From contig CALKIA010000651.1 in NCBI GenBank assembly GCA_937988705.1, positions 1-26,886 of the forward strand: DNA of 26,886 nt, in the 5' to 3' direction. Positions 8,101-15,254 of the stretch are shown piece by piece. This DNA comes from an uncultured Chloroflexota bacterium. Lineage in GTDB: Bacteria > Chloroflexota > Anaerolineae > Aggregatilineales > Phototrophicaceae. Below the pieces are notes generated by a model. That model was not told the DNA's origin and made no database searches. It saw nothing but the letters and a program-made list of their open reading frames with translations. Within the stretch, counting starts at the first letter, position 1. Each line of letters begins with the position of its first letter. A program made the translations under genes and the position numbers.

Positions 8101-9256
8101 GAATCTGAGCATTGAATGGATTGACACCGGCTTGGGCGATTACACCCGGCGGCAGTTCCGCGCCTATGAGCTTGATCGGGTGATCGAACTGGCCGAGGAA
8201 CGCGGCATCTACATCATGCTCAGCCTGATCAATCACGGGCAGTTCAACACGTCGGTCAACCCGGAATGGGATGACAACCCCTACAACAGTGCGAACGGTG
8301 GCCCCTGCGCCACACCCGAATGCTTTGCCACCACCCCGGAAGCCCAGCGCTTCTGGGAACGCCGCCTGCGGTACATCGTCGCGCGCTGGGGTTATTCGCC
8401 CAACATCATGGCGTGGGAATGGTGGAACGAAATCAACTGGACGCCGCTGGCGAACGAAAAACTGCTCACGCCGTGGATAGAGCGCAACAGCGCGCTGATT
8501 CGCGAACTCGACCCGTATGATCACCTGTTGACGCACTCGGGGTCACCCGCCGCGCTGACCGGCGTCTGGTCGCCGCTGGATTTTGCACAGGATCACTTCT
8601 ATGACCGCGACGACTTCCCCCGCACCTTCCTGAACACTATTCCAGAATGGGCGGAAGCGTACCCGGATAAGCCATTCCTCGTCGGTGAGTTTGGCCGCGC
8701 CTCAGCCGCGCTCTCGTACGATACCGAAGGCGTCGAACTGCATATCGGCATCTGGAGCGCGCCGATGAACGGGGCGGCGGGCACGGCCATGACGTGGTGG
8801 TGGGATACGTATGTCCATCCCAACAATCTGTGGGATCCGCTCTTCCGGGGCGTATCCGCGTTCTTTGCCGGTGAAGATTTAAGGGCGCAGACATGGACGC
8901 GTCCGGAAACCGACTTTGTCGAACGGGCACGGGCGCGCGTGTTTGGTCTGCACAGCCCGACTGCCGCTTACATCTGGGTGCTGAACCGTGATTACTCGCC
9001 GCAGTACCTCGAAAGCGTCTACCTCGACAACTTGCGCGCCGGAGCCCAAGATCCGCTCCAAATCGAATTCCCGATGGTCGAGGGCGCGCTACTCGTCGTG
9101 AGCGGCTTTGAACCCGGCAGCTACACCGTCGAAATCTGGGACACGCTGAGCGGCACCATCCTTGAAACACAGACGACCGAAGCGGTGGACGGCAATGTGC
9201 AGGTCGCGCTGCCCGCTTTCAACCGCGATCTCGCGCTCAAGATCAAGGCAGGTTGA
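5153..9256 (+). CDS. Exported bimodular glycoside hydrolase: two GH5-like domains plus binding modules
   Basis: A 1367-residue secreted protein with signal peptide MKRLLLFVFVWLALAVPIGA. Approximate order: GH5-like (clan A) barrel 25-365 with acid/base E179 in WEIFNEPEG and nucleophile E291 in VIGEFPAK; cadherin-like beta domain 370-465; F5/8 type C (discoidin, CBM32-like) 469-597 ending FEVYGTA; TPEPTPQ linker; jelly-roll carbohydrate-binding-like domain 632-788; second linker (EPEPTP); DUF5060-like beta domain 802-918; a second barrel about 940-1250 with E1093 in WEWWNEINW and E1179 in FLVGEFG; and a C-terminal beta domain. It most likely cleaves beta-mannan or another beta-1,4-linked plant polymer outside the cell for uptake by the upstream transporter. 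The start has GGAGTAAGGA just upstream. Both barrels keep both glutamates, so both should be active. Substrate specificity is not determined by what is visible. Confidence 0.88.
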   Translation: MKRLLLFVFVWLALAVPIGAQETPPQFITYRGQELFLNGVNLAWINFARDLSEFDEVRFVAALDEVVAAHGNTLRWWLHTNGVSSPLYGEDGRVTGLGEHDIENLQRAAALAYERGVLLMPTLWSHDLLNEQGDVPTAWNKLLIEDEDYTQAYIDNALVPLVSALAGHPGIVAWEIFNEPEGTTRQFGWTDQRTTMEAIQAFVNRLAGAIHRADPEALVTNGSWNLQVLTDVDGMTNYYRDDRLIAAGGDAAGTLDFYSVHYYPEYFDERTSPFHNPVTHWELDKPLVIGEFPAKALMNLGMGYQPRTRLRNSIESYTYLYENGYAGALAWRFYSSPHGGMLDAMPGILWINRIAPEHVQVDIGAVDRIPVIQQPIENAFVRNDVQSLDSYVDLAQIFNDAEDGTALTYTVTENSRPELVVPTISASGIVGFTFPLGETGTAALEITATDSAGNFSAVEFVVQVIDPNRGNVALGKDAVASTEESAGYLATYAVDGLATTRWSTEYRDGQWLDVDLGGVFTISQVILRWEAAFGEHYQIQVWDGAAWQTVYEEPAGNGEFDDISLAEPVAARFVRMNGITRGEEWGFSLWEFEVYGTATDSDPTLETLPDSFVALAAAGTPEPTPQTEVSGTSLLHSFEAGIEGWRLADYWAGGRGVDVSTTAASDGTQALALSAVLPGDSWQEAGAFVTQPGSGVDWSTYQQLAVDVYLPAGADDFIGQIFVKAGPDWTWANTPDTPLTAGGWTTLIADLSQMGDLAVVREFGVKVGTSVTAFDDALLIDNVRLLTITVVEPEPTPALVGAGQLTAITAVTPLQESTALYGKFEAAITLDATFNNPYDPDEIRVEAAFTAPSGQVIPVAAFFYQDFTYTGGRVGPTNDTSWRVRFTPQEVGSYTYQITAVTSETTVTSTVGAFAVTDSENPGFVRVDERNPRYFAFDNGSTYFPVGVNMAWSTGDTIADYTMWLDALAASGGNFIRLWMAPWNLSIEWIDTGLGDYTRRQFRAYELDRVIELAEERGIYIMLSLINHGQFNTSVNPEWDDNPYNSANGGPCATPECFATTPEAQRFWERRLRYIVARWGYSPNIMAWEWWNEINWTPLANEKLLTPWIERNSALIRELDPYDHLLTHSGSPAALTGVWSPLDFAQDHFYDRDDFPRTFLNTIPEWAEAYPDKPFLVGEFGRASAALSYDTEGVELHIGIWSAPMNGAAGTAMTWWWDTYVHPNNLWDPLFRGVSAFFAGEDLRAQTWTRPETDFVERARARVFGLHSPTAAYIWVLNRDYSPQYLESVYLDNLRAGAQDPLQIEFPMVEGALLVVSGFEPGSYTVEIWDTLSGTILETQTTEAVDGNVQVALPAFNRDLALKIKAG

Positions 9257-9268
9257 ACAACCCTAGCA

Positions 9269-9298
9269 CCGGGTCGGGATGTGGAGATCCCGACCCGG
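9269..9298 (+). terminator. 12-bp hairpin after the large glycoside hydrolase gene
   Basis: CCGGGTCGGGAT (9269-9280), loop GTGGAG, ATCCCGACCCGG (9287-9298). The stem is perfect and begins 13 nt after the stop codon. No T tract follows. It probably terminates or stabilises the upstream transcript. Confidence 0.6.
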
Positions 9299-9305
9299 CC
9301 TTCAG

Positions 9306-9333
9306 GGGGAGGCGCGCTTCACGCCGCCTCCCC
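9306..9333 (+). terminator. Second hairpin in the same gap
   Basis: GGGGAGGCG (9306-9314) pairs with CGCCTCCCC (9325-9333) across a 10-nt loop. Together with the hairpin at 9269-9298 it marks this 154-nt gap as a transcript boundary or processing site between the secreted enzyme and the intracellular genes. Confidence 0.5.
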
Positions 9334-9410
9334 TACTAAAATCTTTGCTCCCTTGCCGCACCACTGTACTTATGGCGATCGCCGGATCGCACTTTATCGA
9401 AGGATACAGC

Positions 9411-10763
9411 ATGGCAGTTCACAATATCCGTGATTATGGCGCAGTCGGCGATGGCGTTACGCTCGACACCCGGGCGCTGCAAACCGCCATCGACACCTGT
9501 AGCGCGTCCGGCGGCGGACGCGTGCTGGTGCCGTCAGGCGGCACGTACCTCTGTGGCACATTTGAGATGAAAGCCCACGTCGAATTGTATGTGGAGCGGG
9601 GTGCGGTTCTGGAAGCGAGCGGCAACCCCGCCGATTACCGGACGGTGCAAACCCCGGCCAGTCACAAGGGGGTCGGCTATCCCGATCTGGGGGCGAGTAT
9701 TACCTTCATTGCTGCCTATGGCGTGGACGATATCGCCTTCACTGGCGGCGGGGTGATCGATGGCGGGGGGCGGAAGTTCATCGCCGAACGTCTGCCGCAC
9801 ATCTATCGCATGCAGGCGCAGCGGCCCTTTACCGCGGTGCTGATTGGCTGTCAGAACGTCACCTTTCAGGATATCGTCGTGCGGGATGGGGCCATGTGGA
9901 CGCTGCGTTTCTCCGGCTGCAATGATGTGCTCATTCAGGGGATTCGGCTGCTCAATGATTTGAAGCTGCCGAACAGCGATGGTATCGACATCGATCAGTG
10001 CCGCAACGTGCGCATCGCGAACTGCCACATTGTGGCCGGGGATGACTGCATCTGCATGAAGTCGTGTGCCAACGCGGGCGACTTCGGCGCGTGCGAGAAT
10101 ATCACCGTCGTGGGCTGCACGCTGGTTTCGACCTCAACCGCGCTTATGGTCGGCTGCGAAGCGTTTGCCCCCATGCGCAATATCATCTTTGACTCGTGCG
10201 TCATCCAGTCCTCAAATCGTGGGTTAGGCATCCACCACAGTCATAACAGCCTCATCGAGAACGTTACATTCTCGAACATGGTGATTGAGACGCGGCTGTT
10301 TCATCATGACTGGTGGGGTCGAGCGGAACCGATCTACATCTGCGCCATGCCCTGGACGCCGGATATCCAAATGGGGAGCGTCCGCCACGTCCGCTTCTCG
10401 AACATCCTATGCCGGGGCGAGAACGGTGTGTTCGTCTACGGTTGGGAACAACACACCCTGCAGAATATCGTCTTTGATCAGGTGCGCGTCGAACTGAACA
10501 AGACCTCTAAAATCGCCGCCGGACGTCAGGATCTGCGGCCGTTTGCGGGGGGTGACGACATGCCCGAATACCCGTATTCCGGCTTTCTGATCCGCAATGC
10601 CACGGGCGTGACGCTGCGCAACTGCGAAGTCGCGTGGGGCGACCAGCGTCCGGACTGCTATCACCATGCCGTCGAAGCGATCAACGTAGCCGATCTGGTC
10701 ATCGAGAATTTCAAAGGCGAGTCCGCGCAGCCTGATACCTACGCTGCCATCTGGCAGCACTAA
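9411..10763 (+). CDS. GH28-like polygalacturonase family protein, cytoplasmic
   Basis: A 450-residue right-handed beta-helix protein. It opens with NIRDYGAVGDGVTLDTRALQ, the standard N-terminus of the pectin-degrading (Pectate_lyase_3/GH28) family. The acidic trio has GH28 spacing: D190 in PNSDGID and D211/D212 in AGDDC. The segment that normally carries the catalytic His (GHG...IGSE) reads STSTALMVGCE at residues 240-250, so the His is replaced, as in a subgroup of bacterial GH28-like proteins. Two histidines (H275/H276 in LGIHHSH) lie further along. No signal peptide is present, so it should act on imported oligosaccharides, for example removing galacturonate or a related residue. GAAGGA (9399-9404) lies 6 nt before ATG 9411, so upstream in-frame starts are ignored. 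The next gene follows after 13 nt. Confidence 0.82.
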   Translation: MAVHNIRDYGAVGDGVTLDTRALQTAIDTCSASGGGRVLVPSGGTYLCGTFEMKAHVELYVERGAVLEASGNPADYRTVQTPASHKGVGYPDLGASITFIAAYGVDDIAFTGGGVIDGGGRKFIAERLPHIYRMQAQRPFTAVLIGCQNVTFQDIVVRDGAMWTLRFSGCNDVLIQGIRLLNDLKLPNSDGIDIDQCRNVRIANCHIVAGDDCICMKSCANAGDFGACENITVVGCTLVSTSTALMVGCEAFAPMRNIIFDSCVIQSSNRGLGIHHSHNSLIENVTFSNMVIETRLFHHDWWGRAEPIYICAMPWTPDIQMGSVRHVRFSNILCRGENGVFVYGWEQHTLQNIVFDQVRVELNKTSKIAAGRQDLRPFAGGDDMPEYPYSGFLIRNATGVTLRNCEVAWGDQRPDCYHHAVEAINVADLVIENFKGESAQPDTYAAIWQH

Positions 10764-10776
10764 CCCCGGAGACACT

Positions 10777-12192
10777 ATGTCGTTTGTGAAACGCTTTTGG
10801 ACACTCGCCCTCCTGGTTGGGCTGCTGTTCGGCACGATGACCTCAGTGAGCGCCGCCGAACCAGTTCCGTTTGCCGCCTACGATCAAACGCTGTTTTTGG
10901 ACGCCGAGTGGTACCGAGCCAGTCTGATCGCCGCCGCCGACCTATGGAATGGTGGTCTGGATGGCGAGTCGGGCATGGGGATCTACCGGGAGAATTTCAA
11001 CGGTTTCTTCCATGTGAATCTGAATCGGCAGTGGCAGCGCCAAACGCTGACCGCGAGCACCAGTATCGCGCAGAGCCGCGCGATCTATATGAATGTCGAG
11101 GCGTACCGGGCTTCCGGGGAAGAGCGTTTTCTCACGGCTGTCAACGCGGGCGTCGACTTTCTGCTCAGTGAATTCCGCGACTCGGTGCGTGGAGGCTTCT
11201 TCTGGGAGGTCTCCCGGCGCGGCACAATCGGCGATGGTCAGAAGCATGGCTACGGCAATGTGCATCCGATTTTTGCGCTGGCACAAACCTACGCGGTCAC
11301 GAACAATCCGGCGCATTTACAGGCCGCTCTGGATCAACTGGAACTGTTCCAGACCTATTTTCTGGATCCAGCGTATGCCTGCGCTATTCATCCCGGCTTC
11401 AACCGTGCCTTCACCGAAATCATGGGCACGAACAATATCGATGTGTTCACCCACTATTTCGAAGCGCTCCTCAGTCTGCATGACGTCACCGACGGGGAGC
11501 AGCGCGCCGCAATTGACGACGAAATCGTCCGCTGTGGCGACTTCCTCGTGAACTTCCTGTATCACAATCAGGCGGGCTTTACCGATCGTGGCTATGTCGC
11601 CTACAACTATGACGCAAACTGGCAGCCAGCGCAGGAGCCGTACACGCGGGAAACGCAGTGGACGGTCGCGCGGCAGGCGACAACGGGACACAATATCGAG
11701 TTGGCGTATCTGTTGAGCCGCGCCGTCGAACGCGGGTTTGATCCCGACTGGCTGAGGACGGCCGATAAGCTGCTCAAATTCTGCATCGAATACGCGCTCG
11801 ATGCAGAAACGGGCGGCATGCTCTATGAGATCACCGATTACGATGGACAACCGTTGGTGGGCAACCCGGATAATCCGCTGTATATCTGGTGGGCACAAGC
11901 CGAGACCGCGCGCGCCTTGCTGCACTTTCTGGTGGTCCGCGGCGTGGACGACTATGCGGAACGCTTCAAAGCGGTCGAAACCCTGTTCCATGCCGACTTA
12001 ACCGATCAGGAATATGGGGGGCTCTATCAGGCGATCGATTCGACCAATGGTCTACAGCCCGTTGGCTTGGACAAAGGCAACGTGTGGAAAGTAAACTATC
12101 ATTACTCGATGTTTTTTGCCGAGGTGCTCCGCCTGCAAGCTGCCTATCCCGACCGCTTGGGCGAGCTCAACGCTCTCACGGCGCAGGGATAG
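10777..12192 (+). CDS. Exported AGE-fold epimerase-like protein
   Basis: A 471-residue protein with a signal peptide (MSFVKRFWTLALLVGLLFG, ending near VSAAE). The body has the (alpha/alpha)6 barrel signatures of the N-acylglucosamine 2-epimerase / cellobiose 2-epimerase / mannose isomerase superfamily. These are TGHNIELAYLL with H305 and E308, YIWWAQAETARALL, and KGNVWKVNYHYSMF with H442 near the C-terminus. These positions match the catalytic histidines of that superfamily, so it may interconvert gluco- and manno-configured sugars at a reducing end. Known AGE enzymes are mostly cytoplasmic, so export is unusual. A glycosidase of a related alpha/alpha-barrel family is the main alternative. 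The gene sits between two intracellular hydrolase genes (13 and 15 nt gaps). Confidence 0.7.
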   Translation: MSFVKRFWTLALLVGLLFGTMTSVSAAEPVPFAAYDQTLFLDAEWYRASLIAAADLWNGGLDGESGMGIYRENFNGFFHVNLNRQWQRQTLTASTSIAQSRAIYMNVEAYRASGEERFLTAVNAGVDFLLSEFRDSVRGGFFWEVSRRGTIGDGQKHGYGNVHPIFALAQTYAVTNNPAHLQAALDQLELFQTYFLDPAYACAIHPGFNRAFTEIMGTNNIDVFTHYFEALLSLHDVTDGEQRAAIDDEIVRCGDFLVNFLYHNQAGFTDRGYVAYNYDANWQPAQEPYTRETQWTVARQATTGHNIELAYLLSRAVERGFDPDWLRTADKLLKFCIEYALDAETGGMLYEITDYDGQPLVGNPDNPLYIWWAQAETARALLHFLVVRGVDDYAERFKAVETLFHADLTDQEYGGLYQAIDSTNGLQPVGLDKGNVWKVNYHYSMFFAEVLRLQAAYPDRLGELNALTAQG

Positions 12193-12207
12193 CGCACAGG
12201 ACGACGA

Positions 12208-13203
12208 ATGGCCCGTTACGGTTTTAACTTTCAGTGGATGTTTTCGTATGGCGGTCAACCGCCTGAAGCCGTCGACGAGCGGGCGCTTGACTTCATGGCT
12301 GCCTACGGCTTCGACTTCGTGCGCATCCCGTGCGATTACAATTTCTGGACGAACGATTTCAACTACTTCGCCCCTGATGAATCAGTTTTCGATTACCTCG
12401 ACCGCTATCTCGCGGCCTGTCAGGCGCGCGGCTTCCACATGAGCCTCAACCTGCATCGCGCGCCGGGCTACTGCATCAATCGCAATGACCGCGAGCAGCA
12501 CAATCTCTGGCGCGATACAATTGCGCAGGATGCGTTTGTGTTTCTGTGGGAAACGTTCGCGCGGCGGTATCAGGGGGTCAGCAGTCAGGATCTCAGTTTT
12601 GATCTGATAAACGAGCCACCTGCCGTCGGTGATTTTGGCCTCACGCGTGCCAATCACGCGGCCCTCATCCTGCGTACAACTGCCGCTATTCGCGCGGTGG
12701 ACCCGGAGCGCGAGATCGTGATCGATGGGCTGGCTGGTGGGCATGTCGCGATGCCGGAACTCGCTGAACTAGGGGTCATTCACAGCGGGCGTGGTTATCA
12801 ACCGATGCCGGTCAGCCACTGGGGCGCGACGTGGTGGACAGAATGGCAGACGGCTGCCGGCCCGATCTATCCCGGTGTCGAATGGGCGGGTAAAGTGTGG
12901 GACAAAGCCGCTATGCACGACCATTATGCGGATTGGCGCGCGGTCGCGGCGCAGGGGGTGGCTGTCCATATCGGCGAATTCGGCTGTTACAACCAGACAC
13001 CGAACGTGGTGGCGCTGCGCTGGTTCGGTGACCTGCTCGATCTATATCAGCAGTACGGCTGGGGCTACGCCCTGTGGTCGTTTGCAGGCACCTTTGGCAT
13101 CGTCGAGCATGGACGGGCGGGCGCCCGGTACGAGAATATCTCTGGCTATCAAGTGGATCGGGATCTACTCGACTTGCTCATCGCCCATCGGGTGAAAGGA
13201 TAA
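12208..13203 (+). CDS. GH5-like beta-glycosidase, cytoplasmic
   Basis: A 331-residue single-domain clan A (GH5, cellulase-family) enzyme. The acid/base E136 lies in FDLINEPPA, and the nucleophile E257 in VHIGEFGCYN. Other barrel motifs are FDFVRIPCDYNFW near residues 36-48, LNLHRAPGYC after strand 3, and YALWSFAGTFG at strand 8. It starts directly with the barrel (ARYGFNFQW) and has no signal peptide, so it should split imported beta-linked oligosaccharides such as manno- or gluco-oligomers. AGGACG lies just before the ATG. The gene is 15 nt after the epimerase-like gene and 8 nt before the dehydrogenase gene. Family is secure; substrate is not. Confidence 0.87.
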   Translation: MARYGFNFQWMFSYGGQPPEAVDERALDFMAAYGFDFVRIPCDYNFWTNDFNYFAPDESVFDYLDRYLAACQARGFHMSLNLHRAPGYCINRNDREQHNLWRDTIAQDAFVFLWETFARRYQGVSSQDLSFDLINEPPAVGDFGLTRANHAALILRTTAAIRAVDPEREIVIDGLAGGHVAMPELAELGVIHSGRGYQPMPVSHWGATWWTEWQTAAGPIYPGVEWAGKVWDKAAMHDHYADWRAVAAQGVAVHIGEFGCYNQTPNVVALRWFGDLLDLYQQYGWGYALWSFAGTFGIVEHGRAGARYENISGYQVDRDLLDLLIAHRVKG

Positions 13204-13211
13204 AGGCGACC

Positions 13212-14246
13212 ATGCGCGTCATGATCACCGGAGGAGCAGGCTTAATCGGTCGGGTGGTGGCTGCCCACCTCCTTGAACACGGTTTCAGCGTCCATCTCAC
13301 CGATCTGCTGCCGCAGACCGACACGCCCCATACCACTTATGCCCCGTGCGATGTCACCGATTTCGCCGCGGTGCGGGAACAGGTGCGCGGCTGTGATGCA
13401 ATCGTCCATCTGGCGGCGCTGCGCAACCCGTTGTATGCCCCCGGCCCGGATGTCTATCGCATCAATACCGTGGGCACGTTCAACGTGTTCGAGGCGGCGG
13501 CGCTGGAAGGGATTCGCCGCATCGTGCAGGCCAGTTCGATCAATGCGCTGGGCTGCGCGTGGAACACGATCGACTTTGCGCCGCACTACTTCCCGATCGA
13601 CGAAGATCATCCGCTCGTCACTTCCGACCCCTATTCGCTCTCTAAAGAGCAAAGCGAAGCGCTGGGCGCCTACTACTGGCGGCGCGCGGAGATCACGAGC
13701 GTGGCTCTGCGGCTACCCGGTATTTACACGCCCGAGCAGCGAAATGCGGGCTATGTCGAGCGCCGGAACCGGATGCGCCAATTCCTAGACGAGCTTGTCG
13801 CCCTGCCCGAAGCGGAGCGAGACCGCCAGTTAGCCGCTGTCCGCACCCGCACCTTGGAATTCCGCGCCACGCGGGGACTCGAATATCCTGCGACCAGTTG
13901 GCCGGTCAGTGAAACACTCGATTGGGCGGAACTGCTGTGGCGCGCTTACATGATCGACCGCTTCAACCTGTGGGCGTCGCTTGATGTCCGCGACGCGGCG
14001 GTGGCTGTCGAACGTGCGCTGACGGCGTCGTATACGGGCAGTCACCCACTGTTCATCAATGATGCGCAGAATTCGCTAGGGTATGAATCAGAAACCCTGC
14101 TCCGCTTGTTTTTCCCTGAAGTGCTGACGCGGAAACAGTCGCTGATCGGCGCGCAGTCGTTGGTCAGCATTCAGCGCGCGCAGGATCTACTCGGTTTTGA
14201 AACCAACTATTCCCGCTCTGGAGATGAACATGCTGAAACTCGCTGA
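13212..14246 (+). CDS. NAD-dependent epimerase/dehydratase family (extended SDR)
   Basis: A 344-residue extended short-chain dehydrogenase. The N-terminal Rossmann motif is TGGAGLIG (residues 6-13), with D34-region acidic residues suggesting NAD. DVTD and HLAA follow. The active site is S108/S109 and Y141-x3-K145 in PYSLSKEQ, and LRLPGIYTPEQ is the usual substrate-domain start. An insertion of about 50 residues after YTPEQ is rich in Arg/Glu. In this setting it may oxidise an aldose or uronate at C1 (like uronate dehydrogenase) or reduce a ketouronate to feed the mannonate dehydratase. An epimerase role is equally possible. ATG 13212 is chosen because it begins right at the Rossmann strand. 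Its 3' end overlaps the next gene by 17 nt. Confidence 0.85.
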   Translation: MRVMITGGAGLIGRVVAAHLLEHGFSVHLTDLLPQTDTPHTTYAPCDVTDFAAVREQVRGCDAIVHLAALRNPLYAPGPDVYRINTVGTFNVFEAAALEGIRRIVQASSINALGCAWNTIDFAPHYFPIDEDHPLVTSDPYSLSKEQSEALGAYYWRRAEITSVALRLPGIYTPEQRNAGYVERRNRMRQFLDELVALPEAERDRQLAAVRTRTLEFRATRGLEYPATSWPVSETLDWAELLWRAYMIDRFNLWASLDVRDAAVAVERALTASYTGSHPLFINDAQNSLGYESETLLRLFFPEVLTRKQSLIGAQSLVSIQRAQDLLGFETNYSRSGDEHAETR

Positions 14247-15210
14247 AGTGCTACCGCCGCAGTCGTCAGTTTTATGGACACTGGCTAAACAGTGCGGTAT
14301 TGATCACGTCGTGGGCACCTTCGATTGGAGTCGGGGGCTCGACGTGCCGAAGGATGAACTGCCGTGGAGCTATATGTCGCTTGTGCGCCTGAAAACGGCG
14401 TACGCGAACGGCGGTTTCGCGCTCGAAGTCATCGAGAATCGCCCGCCGCTCACCAAAGCGAAACTCGGCTTGCCGGGGCGCGATGAGGAAATCGAAACGG
14501 TGATTGACCTGATCACCAACATGGGCAAGCTCGGCATTCCGGTGTGGTGTTATGAATGGATGCCGGTCATGAACTGGATGCGCACCTCGACGACAATTCC
14601 GACTCGCGGTGGAGCCCTGGTCACCGGCTATGATCACGCGCTGATGCAGGACGCGCCGCTGACCGAGTATGGCGAAGTCAGCGAGGAGCATCTCTGGGGC
14701 ACGCTGGAATACTTTTTGCAGTGCATCGTCCCCGTCGCCGAAGCCGCTAACGTCAAGCTGGCCATGCACCCGGACGATCCGCCGCTCTCGCCGATTCGCG
14801 GTTTGGGGCGCATCATGCGCAGTGTCGAGAACTTCCAACGTCTGCTCGATCTCTACCCGAGTCCCGTCAACGGCATTACGCTGTGTCAGGGGAACTTCGC
14901 GCTGATGACGCCCGATTTGCCCAATGTCATCCGGCAGTTTGGCGCGCAGCAGAAGATCTTTTTCGTCCACATGCGCGATGTGCGCGGCACGCCGGAAAAG
15001 TTCATGGAGACCTTTCACGACGACGGACAGACGAACATGCTGGAATGCATGAAAGCCTACCGTGACATTGGCTTTGACGGGCTGTGCCGACCCGACCATG
15101 TGCCGACGATGTTGAGCGACAGCAATGATCAGGCGGGGTATTCCGCAGTTGGGCGCTTGTTCGCCATCGGCTATTTGAAGGGACTGCAGCAAGCGGTGTA
15201 CGCCGACTAA
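14230..15210 (+). CDS. uxuA: D-mannonate dehydratase
   Basis: A 326-residue xylose-isomerase-like barrel enzyme that would dehydrate D-mannonate to 2-keto-3-deoxygluconate. Visible signatures of UxuA are IPVWCYEWMPVMNW, KLAMHPDDPPLSP (metal-binding His and Asp), GITLCQGNFALM (metal-binding Cys), FFVHMRDVRGTPEKFMETFH and GLCRPDHVPTM. It is shorter than the E. coli enzyme (about 390 residues), as in several other phyla. GGAG (14220-14223) lies 6 nt before ATG 14230. An ATG at 14224 is too close to it. The 17-nt overlap with the preceding SDR gene suggests translational coupling. The enzyme is the best anchor for the locus's end product, a uronate- or mannose-derived sugar acid. Confidence 0.9.
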   Translation: MLKLAEVLPPQSSVLWTLAKQCGIDHVVGTFDWSRGLDVPKDELPWSYMSLVRLKTAYANGGFALEVIENRPPLTKAKLGLPGRDEEIETVIDLITNMGKLGIPVWCYEWMPVMNWMRTSTTIPTRGGALVTGYDHALMQDAPLTEYGEVSEEHLWGTLEYFLQCIVPVAEAANVKLAMHPDDPPLSPIRGLGRIMRSVENFQRLLDLYPSPVNGITLCQGNFALMTPDLPNVIRQFGAQQKIFFVHMRDVRGTPEKFMETFHDDGQTNMLECMKAYRDIGFDGLCRPDHVPTMLSDSNDQAGYSAVGRLFAIGYLKGLQQAVYAD

Positions 15211-15254
15211 GTGCGGGTCAATAGTTGACGATTGATTTGAGAATGGAATAACCA

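Noticed and set aside
7421..8536. 371-codon open frame antisense to the large glycoside hydrolase
   Set aside because: There is no recognisable motif, and the composition is that of a shadow of the coding strand.
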